In this document: positions 1 through 8,688 of the stretch, one piece after another
Numbering within the stretch: position 1 is the stretch's first letter
How the letters are laid out: each line of letters begins with the position of its first letter
Source: Youxingia wuxianensis
GTDB lineage: Bacteria > Bacillota > Clostridia > Oscillospirales > Ruminococcaceae
DNA length: 64,000 bases
NCBI RefSeq assembly: GCF_014385085.1
Contig: NZ_JACRTD010000004.1
Coordinates: forward strand, 1 to 64,000
Reading direction: 5' to 3'
Made by a program: the position numbers and the translations under genes
Notes under the pieces: generated by a model
What the model was told of the DNA's origin: nothing
Databases searched by the model: none
Seen by the model: only the letters and a program-made list of their open reading frames with translations

Positions 1-65
1 ATTGCTGCTATCGATAAGATGATCAGCAGTCCGTAACAGATGATGTTGCGCATTGTCTTACTCAT
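1..65 (-). CDS. Partial membrane protein, N-terminus only
   Basis: The reverse strand has an ATG at 63-65 preceded by a clear AAAGGAG ribosome site. It reads MSKTMRNIICYGLLIILSIAA before leaving the window. The visible 21 residues are a short basic stretch followed by a hydrophobic segment, so this is the start of a membrane protein. It lies directly downstream of the frlB/frlD-like pair in the same direction and is probably the sugar transporter of that operon. The family cannot be determined from so few residues. Confidence 0.55.
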   Translation of the reverse strand, partial: MSKTMRNIICYGLLIILSIAA

Positions 66-161
66 GCTTACTCTCCTTTCGTTATACCCTTCCGGATAAC
101 TCTAACTACCTCACACAGCGAAAAAGAAAATTATGATAAAATATCAAATTTTCTATTTTCC

Positions 162-1010
162 TCAGTAAGTTTTGGCATAGCCAAACGCACCGTCTACCAG
201 GCAGTTGTTTGCCGAGAACTTTGCCGCCGTATGGAACGCTTTATCTATAACCTCATCACTGAGTTTGCTGTTTTTAGTCCAGCCGGAGGTTAGCAGGGAC
301 ATTAAGAAAGAAGTAAAGAAAGAATCCCCCGCCCCCATGGTATCTACTGCTTCTACCAGCTCTACAACGCCGTTATAATACTTTTCGCCATCGTACAAAA
401 TCTGGCCTTCGATACCTTTAGTGGTCAAAATATATTTTGTACCTAATTTATGTACCTTTTCCTGGAGGGCATGAATGTCATTTTCATCCATACCCTCGCA
501 GGAGAACAAAGCGAAATCAATATATGGACAAACCTGTTCCAGGTAGTCGTCCGCCTTAAATTCGTCCTCTACAGAAAAATCAAAGGTGACAATCCCGTTC
601 AAATCCCGCAGTTTGGGAAGTTCCGGTTCGGTTGCCGCATAACAACCGCTATGAATCAGATCAAATCCCGCCAGATAATCCAGTTCCTTTTTTTCCAGCA
701 CCATAGGCTCCGGTTTGGTAGGACGAAGATCATCCCCTACAAATACCCGGTCTCCTTCCACCAGATTAACATCACAGCGTTCGGTAGTTCCTTCTACCGT
801 ATGACAAGCGCTGATATCAATCCCCAGATCCGTCAGAGAAGCCTTTACATGATCCGCTTCCATATCTGTGCCGAATACACCCAGATAAGCCGAATCCACG
901 CCGGATTGTTTAGCGTATACAGCGAAATTAACTGCATTTCCGCCTGGGAACATAATCTTTTTATTTACATAACGATCAACGACATTATCGCCAAAACCTA
1001 CAACTTTCAT
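162..1010 (-). CDS. frlD: PfkB-family sugar kinase, fructoselysine 6-kinase-like
   Basis: This 282-residue protein has the ribokinase/PfkB layout: an N-terminal substrate loop PGGNAVNFAVY (about residues 22-32) and the anion-hole/catalytic signature DTMGAGDSF (223-231). From memory, its opening and the GDRVF segment resemble E. coli FrlD, which phosphorylates fructoselysine at C6. The ATG is preceded by GAGGTGA. It follows the SIS-domain gene by 32 bases in the same direction, which fits the kinase-then-deglycase pathway for Amadori compounds. The true substrate could be another fructosamine or ketosugar. Confidence 0.75.
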   Translation of the reverse strand: MKVVGFGDNVVDRYVNKKIMFPGGNAVNFAVYAKQSGVDSAYLGVFGTDMEADHVKASLTDLGIDISACHTVEGTTERCDVNLVEGDRVFVGDDLRPTKPEPMVLEKKELDYLAGFDLIHSGCYAATEPELPKLRDLNGIVTFDFSVEDEFKADDYLEQVCPYIDFALFSCEGMDENDIHALQEKVHKLGTKYILTTKGIEGQILYDGEKYYNGVVELVEAVDTMGAGDSFFTSFLMSLLTSGWTKNSKLSDEVIDKAFHTAAKFSANNCLVDGAFGYAKTY

Positions 1011-1042
1011 GATATGTCACCTCTTTAGCCTGTTTCAGATTA

Positions 1043-2056
1043 TTAATATTCTACTTTTTTGTAGTATCTGCGGTAACTTAGGTCATGTCCGGTAACTTCC
1101 TGCAGATGTGGGCTGATCCGGCCTAAAGCACAGGTTACTACAATCGGTGCGAACATCCCGCGGATATCCTTGTCGATTCCTTCCAGTGCATAGTCCTTTG
1201 TATCGTATACTGTAAATTTTTTGGTGTACTTTTTACAGAATGCTTCAATGCGGTCTGCCAGAGGCCGGCTTTCATCTTCGCCTTTTACCAGAACTACATG
1301 GGTATTGTCGTCTACCAATTCCAAAGTGCCATGGAAGAAATCGGCCGCATGTACGGATTTGGTGCGGATCCACTGCATCTCTTCCAGTACGCACATGGCA
1401 TAGCAGTACACTTCGCCCCAGATATCGCCGCCGGCGGTGAAGATGTGATAATTGTCATCCAGATATTTGGGAGCGTAATCTTTTCCCTGCTCATCCGCCT
1501 GCTCTTTTACCTGCGCCAGCGCTACCGGCAAACGGTTAAGGTTCGCAATGAATTTTTCATACTGCGGGAACTCGCCCCGTTTGTACAGGTAGTAGGAGAA
1601 GAACATATAGTTCATATAATAATCCGCATCAGAAGAATAGCTGTCTTTATTCAGGTTGACTACGGAGTAATCCACTAATTTCTCGATTGGAGAGTTTTCG
1701 GCGCCAAGGGAGGCGATTGTCACAGCTCCGCGTTCTTTACAATAATGAATCGCTTCAATAATCTCTTTGGTGTTGCCGCTGTCGGACATAAAGAAACATA
1801 CGCTGTCTTTGCCCAGATGCCGGTTGCCGGTAGTAATAAGCATCGCCGCGTTTTCTGCATAAACCTGCGCGTCGGACATTTTCTTAAAAAACTGCTCGAA
1901 GGGGCGCATTACCGCTATCGTTCCGCCGATCCCCACCAGGAACAAATTCTTTTTGCCCAAAGCCATCGCGCTGTCAATAATTTTTTCGATTTCGCCTCTC
2001 TTTTCCAGCAGTTTTCCCATTTTCCCTACATACTCTTCCAAATACTTCTTATCCAT
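1043..2056 (-). CDS. frlB: SIS-domain deglycase, fructoselysine-6-phosphate deglycase-like
   Basis: The 337-residue protein has two SIS (sugar isomerase) lobes. The first holds FLVGIGGT and MSDSGNTKEIIEAI, the second HGTLELVDDNTHVVL. The C-terminal tail YRRYYKKVEY resembles the end of E. coli FrlB. FrlB-type enzymes split fructosamine 6-phosphates into glucose 6-phosphate and an amine. I chose the ATG at 2056, nine bases after AAAGGA, over two upstream in-frame TTG codons. With the downstream kinase it forms an Amadori-product pathway. A glucosamine-type SIS enzyme is the main alternative. Confidence 0.75.
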   Translation of the reverse strand: MDKKYLEEYVGKMGKLLEKRGEIEKIIDSAMALGKKNLFLVGIGGTIAVMRPFEQFFKKMSDAQVYAENAAMLITTGNRHLGKDSVCFFMSDSGNTKEIIEAIHYCKERGAVTIASLGAENSPIEKLVDYSVVNLNKDSYSSDADYYMNYMFFSYYLYKRGEFPQYEKFIANLNRLPVALAQVKEQADEQGKDYAPKYLDDNYHIFTAGGDIWGEVYCYAMCVLEEMQWIRTKSVHAADFFHGTLELVDDNTHVVLVKGEDESRPLADRIEAFCKKYTKKFTVYDTKDYALEGIDKDIRGMFAPIVVTCALGRISPHLQEVTGHDLSYRRYYKKVEY

Positions 2057-2105
2057 CAACAATCATCCTTTCTAAAAATACGCAAAAGATATTCCTTCTA
2101 TTAAT

Positions 2106-2128
2106 AAAAGATCCGGCCGGATTCTTTT
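2106..2128. repeat. Palindrome upstream of frlB-like gene
   Basis: The sequence has arms AAAAGATCCGG / CCGGATTCTTTT meeting at GGCC, about 50 bases upstream of the frlB-like start. It could be a regulator operator or a leader hairpin. The rest of 2057-2357 holds no gene I can support and must carry the promoter of this operon. Confidence 0.4.
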
Positions 2129-2357
2129 ACTTTCCAATTTCTAAAAAAAGGCAACAACTTACCAGGCCCTTTGCATTTTTTCATTCAAAAAGCAAAAAGC
2201 GAGCCAAACCTTATATGTCCTTTAGGCCCCTTCTTTTCCAAAAAGCCGCCCTGTATTCTCCATTTTTAAAACGGATAGTTATCGAAAAACACAACAACTA
2301 ACTAAGCCTTTCAGACATTGTTTTCCGAAAAGCGAAATTTTTATCTCTGTTCCCTAT

Positions 2358-3080
2358 TTAACCGCCGCGAATTTCTGTTTCATAACCAGCACGCTGAGCA
2401 TTGATGATTCCCTGGGAGTACTCTACCAGCTCCCCTTGGGCTGTAGAAGCGATTGCCCTTTCCAAAAAAACCACATCGCCCTCATAAATCGAAAGCAGCC
2501 TTGCTTCTTCCTGGCTGGCGCGGGTCAGACGGATGTTTGCATCCTGCTTGATCAGGTTGATTTTATAAATCTGCTGCAACACCGCGTACAAAGAGTTGCG
2601 CTCAAAGTCATACTCTTCCAATCCCGGACAAAACCGCACAGGGAGACACGCTTTCTCCAACGCTATGGGCTCGCCATTAAATGAACGAACCCGGATAAGT
2701 ACATAAACTTCTTCTTTGTCCGAAACCCTTAGGCGTTTGGCTACCGACTGCCCCGCCTTTTGGATATTCAGGCTGATCAGGCGGCTGGAAGGAATAAGCC
2801 CCGCAGCCTGCGCCGAAGCGGAAAAGGAAATGAAGTCTTTCATATTCATCCAATACTTGGGCATTGAAAGAAAGCTGCCCTTGCCATGGACTGTATACAG
2901 CCGTTTCTGAGCGCACATGCGGCTCACTGCATCCCGGATGGTTCCCCGGCTGACGCCCAGCATTTCTGAAAGTTTCCTTTCCGACGGGAGCATGTCATTG
3001 GCCTGCAGGTGGTTTTCATCGATGTACTCTTCAATGCTGTCTATTACATCGTCGCTGACCAGATTGATCTGCTTGCTAAT
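2358..3080 (-). CDS. GntR/UTRA transcriptional regulator 1, ATT start
   Basis: This is a HutC-type regulator with an N-terminal winged helix (LPSERKLSEMLGVSRGTIRDAVSRM) and a C-terminal UTRA ligand domain (VLIRVRSFNGEPIALEKACLP to the end). The first in-frame ATG (2991-2993) would cut off helix 1 of the DNA-binding domain. There is no ATG, GTG or TTG between the upstream stop and that codon. The best start is ATT at 3078-3080, nine bases after AGGA within AGGATGTGATC. Its N-terminus aligns codon for codon with the regulator at 6954, which appears to start at ATA. It probably controls the adjacent frl-like operon. Family is sure; start codon is inferred. Confidence 0.8.
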   Translation of the reverse strand: MSKQINLVSDDVIDSIEEYIDENHLQANDMLPSERKLSEMLGVSRGTIRDAVSRMCAQKRLYTVHGKGSFLSMPKYWMNMKDFISFSASAQAAGLIPSSRLISLNIQKAGQSVAKRLRVSDKEEVYVLIRVRSFNGEPIALEKACLPVRFCPGLEEYDFERNSLYAVLQQIYKINLIKQDANIRLTRASQEEARLLSIYEGDVVFLERAIASTAQGELVEYSQGIINAQRAGYETEIRGG

Positions 3081-3111
3081 AAGATCACATCCTGATTACT
3101 ATTTTCTTCCT

Positions 3112-3117
3112 ATTATA
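3112..3117 (-). promoter_or_regulatory. Extended -10 promoter of GntR regulator 1
   Basis: On the reverse strand TG-T-TATAAT forms an extended -10 box about 32 bases before the proposed ATT start. I see no good -35. GTATACCA at 3171-3178 may be half of a GntR operator. Confidence 0.45.
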
Positions 3118-3339
3118 ACATCCCCCACCAACAGAAAGAAAGTTACCACATCCTCCTGATGACACTTTCAGTATACCAGATATCCACCTAAAGTCAACAA
3201 CTGAATTAAAAAAGATTTCTAAATTTAATAATTTTATTTATATTGACCACAATCAAACAAAACTTATAGTCAATCTGATAGATATTTTCCTCTAAAAATT
3301 CCTCTTCCTCAGATAAATGTCAAGAAGCTTCCCCACTTG

Positions 3340-3369
3340 TTGACATTTTCAGCCGGTAAGTGATAAAAT
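3340..3369 (+). promoter_or_regulatory. Promoter of GntR regulator 2
   Basis: TTGACA at 3340-3345, 18-base spacing, and TAAAAT at 3364-3369 with TG at 3361-3362 (extended -10) lie 43 bases before the TTG start at 3412. Confidence 0.6.
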
Positions 3370-3411
3370 AATGTATCGATTTAACATGGTTATGGTGCGG
3401 AGGTGAAGTGC

Positions 3412-4122
3412 TTGACGATAAAAAAGCCCTTGTATGTCCAATTCGGCGATAAAATTCGGGCTATGATTCAAAACGGCGATTTGAAATATGGGCAAAGTAT
3501 CCCCTCCGAACGAGAGCTTTCTGAAACCTATTCCATCGATCGCAAGACCATCCGTAAAGGTCTTGCTCTTTTAGTGGAGGAAGAACTGCTGGTGCGTATT
3601 CCCGGCAAGGGCACTTATGTAAGCAAGCCGAAAATCGCTTATTCCATGGAGGAGATGGGCGGCTATACCCAACTGTTCCAGGAAATTGGCATGCGCCCTT
3701 CCAGCCGGGTAATCTTCACTGGACAGGTGTCCTGCGGGTACCGGCTATCCAAAGTGTTCGGCATACCTAAGGACGCCGCGCTGTATAAGATCGTGCGTAT
3801 CCGTATGGGCGACGATGAGCCGATTGCTTTGGAAACTACCTATCTTCCCTATCACTTAGTGGAGGATATTGAAAAGATTGACTTTGGAATTTACTCCCTT
3901 TACGAGATTTATGCGGAAAATGGCATTTCTCCCAGCCGTATCCGGGAAACGGTGGAAGCTGTGGAGCTGGGAGCCATCGAGGCCAAGCATCTGAACCTTC
4001 CAGTCGGGGAGCCGGCATTCCTAATTATCGATACTACCTATGACAATCAGGGTGCGGTAATTGAATATACCCAGGGTCTTACCAACAGCAAACGAATGAT
4101 GATGATTAAAGTTCTTCAATAA
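3412..4122 (+). CDS. GntR/UTRA transcriptional regulator 2, TTG start
   Basis: The 236-residue regulator has a winged helix (SIPSERELSETYSIDRKTIRKGLALL) and a UTRA domain (YKIVRIRMGDDEPIALETTYLP onward). I place the start at TTG 3412, seven bases after GGAGGTGA, giving MTIKKPLYVQFGDKIR. The upstream in-frame GTG at 3403 lies inside that ribosome site. It is most similar to the regulator at 7913. It is divergent from regulator 1 and upstream of the btpA-FGGY operon, so it may control that operon. Confidence 0.85.
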   Translation: MTIKKPLYVQFGDKIRAMIQNGDLKYGQSIPSERELSETYSIDRKTIRKGLALLVEEELLVRIPGKGTYVSKPKIAYSMEEMGGYTQLFQEIGMRPSSRVIFTGQVSCGYRLSKVFGIPKDAALYKIVRIRMGDDEPIALETTYLPYHLVEDIEKIDFGIYSLYEIYAENGISPSRIRETVEAVELGAIEAKHLNLPVGEPAFLIIDTTYDNQGAVIEYTQGLTNSKRMMMIKVLQ

Positions 4123-4164
4123 AAAAGCTGGGCCACTTTCGAGAAAGCGGCCCAGCTTTTTTGT
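4123..4164 (+). terminator. Intrinsic terminator after GntR regulator 2
   Basis: Arms AGCTGGGCC (4126-4134) and GGCCCAGCT (4149-4157) are followed by a T-run. Confidence 0.85.
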
Positions 4165-4265
4165 TTACTTTCTATTTTGGTCTATTTTTAGGCCAATTTG
4201 GTGGTTTTACCCAAAAAAAGATTAAATTTTTTCTATTGTAGAGACTAGTATTTTTTAAAATCTAT

Positions 4266-4394
4266 GGTATACTTAAGACACAAACAGATGGAACTGGTAA
4301 GCATAAGAGACAATTTGGGGTATTTTAAAGTGACGTTTACTTTCGTCCTGCAGGCTTAAATTTTCGGTTCCATAAATTTAAGGAGGATTTTATT
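4266..4394 (+). promoter_or_regulatory. Promoter and leader of btpA-FGGY operon
   Basis: An extended -10 TGG-TATACT lies at 4266-4273, overlapping a TGGTATAC motif that resembles half of a HutC-type GntR operator. The roughly 110-base leader has complementary ends (TGGAAC near 4288 and GGTTCCA near 4367), so it may fold. No known riboswitch is recognised. Confidence 0.45.
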
Positions 4395-5216
4395 ATGAGT
4401 TGGCGTAAAGAAATGTTTGGTTCCGAAAAACCGATTATCGCAATGCTGCATCTGCGTGCGTTCCCGGGCGATCCTTTGTATAAAAGGACCGACACAATGA
4501 AACAAGTGGTGGAACACGCTCGTCATGACCTGCACGCTCTGCAGGAAGGCGCCGGCGGCGTTGACGGTATTCTGTTCTCTAATGAGTTCAGCCTTCCTTA
4601 TCAGTGTCCGGTAGACCCAATCGCTCCGGCGGCTATGGGACGTATTATCGGCGAACTGATGAGCGAAATCACAAAGCCTTACGGCGTTGATTTGGAATCC
4701 GATCCTATGGCGGCTATCGACCTGGCTGCCGCAGTTGACGCGAAATTTATCCGCGGCACCTTCACTGGCGCTTATGCGGGAGACGGCGGTCTTAATAACA
4801 CCGACATCGCCACTACCTTGCGCCGGAAAAGAGAACTGGGCCTGGATGATTTGAGAATGCTGTACTTCCTCAACAACGAATCCGATGAGTATCTGGTAGA
4901 AAGAGACGTTGTTGACGTGGCAAAATCCATGATCTTCTGCTGCAAACCGGACGTTCTGTGTATTTCCGGCGCCTATGCAGGCCAGCAGGCCAACACCGAT
5001 TGGATCACCCGCGTACGTACTGCCGCCAATGGTACGCCTGTATTCTGCAACACCGGCTGCCGCGCAGACAATATCAAAGAAAAATTGGCTATTTCTGACG
5101 GTGCTTGCGTTGGTACCGCCTTTAAAGTGGACGGCAAATTTGAAAACCTGGTGGATGTCAACCGCGTTGCCGAGTTTATGACCCAGGTACAGGAATACCG
5201 CAAAGAAAACGAATAA
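4395..5216 (+). CDS. BtpA/SgcQ family protein 1
   Basis: This 273-residue protein opens with MSWRKEMFGSEKPIIAMLHL and belongs to the BtpA/SgcQ family (PF03437), a TIM-barrel-like fold. Other family stretches include GVDGILFSNEFSLPY, a conserved acidic ESDPMAAIDLAAAVDAKFIRG region and FCNTGCRADNIKEKLAISDGA. SgcQ proteins sit in sugar-phosphate catabolic operons and their reaction is not well established. GGAGG precedes the ATG. It is followed by an FGGY kinase in one operon and has a close paralogue at 26726-27550. Confidence 0.8.
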   Translation: MSWRKEMFGSEKPIIAMLHLRAFPGDPLYKRTDTMKQVVEHARHDLHALQEGAGGVDGILFSNEFSLPYQCPVDPIAPAAMGRIIGELMSEITKPYGVDLESDPMAAIDLAAAVDAKFIRGTFTGAYAGDGGLNNTDIATTLRRKRELGLDDLRMLYFLNNESDEYLVERDVVDVAKSMIFCCKPDVLCISGAYAGQQANTDWITRVRTAANGTPVFCNTGCRADNIKEKLAISDGACVGTAFKVDGKFENLVDVNRVAEFMTQVQEYRKENE

Positions 5217-5283
5217 TTACCCGGTTTCTATACAGTCGAAAATATAATTAACATATGTTGTAACGAAAGGGGAAAATCGGAAA

Positions 5284-6807
5284 ATGGCTAACAAGTATTT
5301 TATGGGTATCGACGTAGGTACCAATGAAAGCAAAGGTGTCCTGATCGACGAAAACTGTAAAATTATCCATACTGAGATTGCTCAGCACGGAGTGGAGAAC
5401 CCAAAACCAAACTTCTGGGAGCATGACGCGGAAGTTGTTTGGTGGGGGGATATCTGTAAAATCTCCAACGCCCTGATCAAAAATTCGGGTATCAAAAACA
5501 CCGATATTAAAGGCATGGGCGTCAGCGCTTTGAGCGCCGATGTCGTTCCGGTAGATGAAAACTGTGTTCCCCTGCGCAAGGCGATCCTGTATGGTATTGA
5601 CGCCCGCGCAGAAAAAGAAATGGAATATCTTACCGAATACTACGGACCGCAAAGAATGGATACGCTGTTTAACGGACGTCCCTTATGTTCTTCCGACTGT
5701 ATGCCAAAAATTTTGTGGATAAAAAACAACGAACCGGAAATATTTGAAAAAACATATAAATTCTTAACCGCTTCCTCTTACATAACCGCGAAACTTACCG
5801 GCGTTTATGTAATTGACCGTTATCTGGCGCTGTCCTCTTTCGCCCCTTGTTACCGCGGGGATCTGTCCATCGATGATGAGCTGGCCCGGGAGTGTTACTG
5901 CCGCGGCGATCAGCTGGCGGAGGGAAAAGAAACCACCGATGTAGTTGGGTATGTCACCGCAGAAGCGGCGGCACAAACCGGTCTTGCGGTGGGAACTCCC
6001 ATCATCACCGGTACGGACGATTCCGGCGCGGAAGCAATCAGCACCGGCGTTTTGGAACCAGGCGATCTGATGGTGCAGTTGGGTTCCACCTGCTACATTA
6101 TGTACTGCTCCGAAAAGATGGTGACTGACGAAAGAATTTGGGCGGAAGATTATCTGGTTCCAGAAACCTTCTGTCTGGACGGCGGCACCAACGCCGCAGG
6201 CGCTCTGACCAAATGGATGCGGGATACTATCTTCCCGGATCTGGTGCAGGCCCAGGAAAAGGGCGGCGAAAACGCATTCGGCGCGATGGCGAAACTGGCG
6301 GAAAAAATTCCGGCGGGTTCGGAAGGGCTGGTTGTTCTCCCTTACTTTGCCGGCGAACGCACCCCCATCAACGACGCCAACGCCAAAGGCGTGTTCTTCG
6401 GACTTCTGTTCAACCATACCCGGGAGCATATGTACCGGGCGGCGTTGGAAGGCGTTGCCTATTCTATCGCTCAGCATGTGGACATTTTTGAGGAAAACGG
6501 CCTGAAGATCAATAACTTTATGTGTGTAGGCGGCGGTACTCAGAATAAGGAATGGCTGCAAATTATCGCCGATGTTACCGGACATACGGTAAAAACTGCA
6601 AAAATCACCATCGGCGCTTCCTATGGAGACGCTATGATGGCGGCGATCGGTACCGGCCATTTCAAAGGATACGGCGATCTGTCCAATTATATCGAACCTG
6701 GTATGGTAATTGAGCCAAATATGAAAAACCATGAGGTTTATAAACCTCTGAAAAAGATTTACCACGAGCTGTATGAAAACACCAAAGAATTAATGCATCA
6801 GTTATAA
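5284..6807 (+). CDS. FGGY-family carbohydrate kinase
   Basis: The 507-residue length and the N-terminal phosphate loop MGIDVGTNESKGVLID are typical of the FGGY (xylulokinase/glycerol kinase) family. Further FGGY signatures are GTDDSGAEAISTG near residue 245, the LGSTCYIMY strand and the C-terminal GGGTQNKEWLQIIADVTG ATP site. The ATG follows GAAAGGGG. It lies 67 bases downstream of the BtpA-like gene with no terminator between. It probably phosphorylates a pentulose, hexulose or polyol; the exact substrate cannot be read from sequence. Confidence 0.85.
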   Translation: MANKYFMGIDVGTNESKGVLIDENCKIIHTEIAQHGVENPKPNFWEHDAEVVWWGDICKISNALIKNSGIKNTDIKGMGVSALSADVVPVDENCVPLRKAILYGIDARAEKEMEYLTEYYGPQRMDTLFNGRPLCSSDCMPKILWIKNNEPEIFEKTYKFLTASSYITAKLTGVYVIDRYLALSSFAPCYRGDLSIDDELARECYCRGDQLAEGKETTDVVGYVTAEAAAQTGLAVGTPIITGTDDSGAEAISTGVLEPGDLMVQLGSTCYIMYCSEKMVTDERIWAEDYLVPETFCLDGGTNAAGALTKWMRDTIFPDLVQAQEKGGENAFGAMAKLAEKIPAGSEGLVVLPYFAGERTPINDANAKGVFFGLLFNHTREHMYRAALEGVAYSIAQHVDIFEENGLKINNFMCVGGGTQNKEWLQIIADVTGHTVKTAKITIGASYGDAMMAAIGTGHFKGYGDLSNYIEPGMVIEPNMKNHEVYKPLKKIYHELYENTKELMHQL

Positions 6808-6837
6808 TTACCTATCCTATCTTCTTCCTACACTGTG

Positions 6838-6930
6838 TTTTATTGCCGCTGGGGTTAGAGTTTTTTTCTAAGGCTGATTGACGAAACCTGTCGGCAGCAT
6901 TTATAATAAACTATGCTAGCGGCAATAAAA
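6838..6930. repeat. Long-range inverted repeat enclosing the promoter of GntR regulator 3
   Basis: TTTTATTGCCGCT (6838-6850) and AGCGGCAATAAAA (6918-6930) are perfect 13-base inverted arms 67 bases apart. They enclose a promoter with TTGACG at 6878-6883, 18-base spacing and TATAAT at 6902-6907. The downstream arm falls at the expected transcription start, so a pair of operators for DNA looping or a leader/terminator structure are both possible. Confidence 0.55.
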
Positions 6931-6953
6931 ACGCGGCATTGGAGGCGATCAAT

Positions 6954-7667
6954 ATAAGTAAATATTCTAATTTGGTGCATTCTGAACTTTCTGAGAAAAT
7001 CGAAGAATATATTTACCACAACCATTTGGAAAGCGGCGCTCGTCTGCCTGCGGAACGGGATTTCTGTCAGCTGCTGGGTGTGAGCCGGATGACCTTGCGG
7101 GAAGCAATTAAAAAGCTTTGCGAAGAGGGCGTTTTGGATAATATCCGCGGAAAAGGTACGTTTGTAGCAGCAAAAAGAGTATGCAACGATCTTCTCCGTT
7201 TTTCAAAATCCCCCTACTCTCCTCAAGAAGGCTCTTACAAACTCATCAGTATCCAGAAATTGAAAGCGGAAGGTTCGGTTGCCCGGCATCTGCTGCTTCC
7301 TGTAGGGGCTGAAGTGTATCAGATCAAGCATCTTCGCACAGTGGAGGGAGAGCGTGTTTCCATTGAAACGTCTTATCTTCCCGCCGCAGGAATTGGTAAA
7401 ATCAATGAACGCAAATTGGAAAACATGCCGATCTGCAGTGTCTATGGAAAAGATTTCAGCCAAATGCTTACCCGTGTCAATATCCGGATAAGCATTGGAA
7501 ATGCTGCTTTTGAAGAAAGCGAATGGCTGAATATTTTCGAAGGGGAATATATCACGGTGGAAAAGCGTACGCTTTTTACCGGAGACGATACCCCGGTGGA
7601 ATATTGCATTTCCGTTTCCAGCGCGCGCAAGGTATTGTATTCCACCAGTCTGAAAGCTAATAATTAA
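6954..7667 (+). CDS. GntR/UTRA transcriptional regulator 3, ATA start
   Basis: The winged helix (LPAERDFCQLLGVSRMTLREAIKKL) is followed by a divergent UTRA-type domain. An upstream TTG at 6939 overlaps the ribosome site itself and has no site of its own. GGAGG at 6941-6945 is eight bases before ATA at 6954. From that codon the protein reads ISKYSNLV..., which matches the ATT-initiated regulator 1 (ISKQINLV...) with the same distance to the helix-turn-helix. I therefore infer ATA as start. It follows the btpA-FGGY operon in the same direction but has its own promoter. Confidence 0.8.
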   Translation: MSKYSNLVHSELSEKIEEYIYHNHLESGARLPAERDFCQLLGVSRMTLREAIKKLCEEGVLDNIRGKGTFVAAKRVCNDLLRFSKSPYSPQEGSYKLISIQKLKAEGSVARHLLLPVGAEVYQIKHLRTVEGERVSIETSYLPAAGIGKINERKLENMPICSVYGKDFSQMLTRVNIRISIGNAAFEESEWLNIFEGEYITVEKRTLFTGDDTPVEYCISVSSARKVLYSTSLKANN

Positions 7668-7768
7668 ATTTTCTTTTTAGAAGTTTTTTCAAGAGAGGAA
7701 AATGTTTCTCAGAAGGCGGAGATTTAGAAATTTTGATAAATATCATACCCCTTTCAACCACAACCATA

Positions 7769-7808
7769 GTATGCCGCCTATCTATAGGATAGGCGGCATA
7801 CCGCTTTT
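7769..7808 (+). terminator. Intrinsic terminator after GntR regulator 3
   Basis: Perfect 14-base arms GTATGCCGCCTATC (7769-7782) and GATAGGCGGCATAC (7788-7801) are followed by CGCTTTTTA. Confidence 0.8.
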
Positions 7809-7912
7809 TAGGCCTTGTTTACTTTTCCTGTTGCCGCTGATTGCAAAATTCCCGTAAATATGGCATACTGTTACTTGTGACCCCATTTTAGTCGAAAGGA
7901 TGGTGATCTGCC

Positions 7913-8620
7913 ATCAGAGAAGCTCTTTATATTTTTGTAAGCAACTCCATCCGCAACAAGATTGCCAACGGAGAATTAAAATATGGACAGCGTATCCCTT
8001 CGGAAAGAGAAATGGCGGAAGAATTTTCTGTGGATCGTAAAACCCTGCGCAAAGCGATTTCCGTATTGGTGGACGAAGGAATTTTAACCCGGATTCATGG
8101 AAAAGGCACTTATATCAACAAACGGCAGGTTTCTTATGACCTGGATATTATGGACAATTTCAGCCAGATGCTTCAGCGCAGCGGCATGAAGCACGAATGC
8201 CGCCTGCTGTATAAGGAAAAACGTAAGGCTGGGTTTAAATATGCTAAAATCCTCCAAATTAATGAGGACGACGACGTATATCGGCTGGTTCGTTTGCGTT
8301 ATGGGGATGGAGAGCCGTTGGCCCTGCAGGACACGTATATCGTCTATGATATTATCGAAGATATTGAAAGTATTGATTTTGAGATGTATTCCCTATACGA
8401 TGTGCTGAACCAACATGGGATCTACGCCAGCCGGATGGATGAAACTTTCTCTTTTATCGAGCTCTCCAGTCCGGAAACAAAGTTATTGGGCGTCCCGGAA
8501 GGCTCCATCAGTTTTATGACGGAAGATACCACCTACGATCAAAACGGTAAGATTGTGGAGTATACGAAGGGCCTTACTAACAATAACAAACTGGATATCA
8601 GTATGACGTTAAAAAAATAG
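7913..8620 (+). CDS. GntR/UTRA transcriptional regulator 4, probable ATC start
   Basis: This close relative of regulator 2 shares LYxxxxxxIRxxIxNGxLKYGQxIPSERE and the UTRA block YRLVRLRYGDGEPLALQDTYI. The first ATG (8012) falls inside the helix-turn-helix. The in-frame stop at 7904 leaves no ATG, GTG or TTG before the domain. ATC at 7913 follows an extended ribosome site, AAGGATGGTGATC. An alternative is a one-base indel that once put the ATG at 7900 in frame. Family is sure; the start is uncertain. Confidence 0.72.
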   Translation: MREALYIFVSNSIRNKIANGELKYGQRIPSEREMAEEFSVDRKTLRKAISVLVDEGILTRIHGKGTYINKRQVSYDLDIMDNFSQMLQRSGMKHECRLLYKEKRKAGFKYAKILQINEDDDVYRLVRLRYGDGEPLALQDTYIVYDIIEDIESIDFEMYSLYDVLNQHGIYASRMDETFSFIELSSPETKLLGVPEGSISFMTEDTTYDQNGKIVEYTKGLTNNNKLDISMTLKK

Positions 8621-8688
8621 TCTCTCTTTGCGGCAGCGGGTTTCCTCTCTGCCGGAATTTTACATAAGGAAATGGAGAACAAGAAAAA

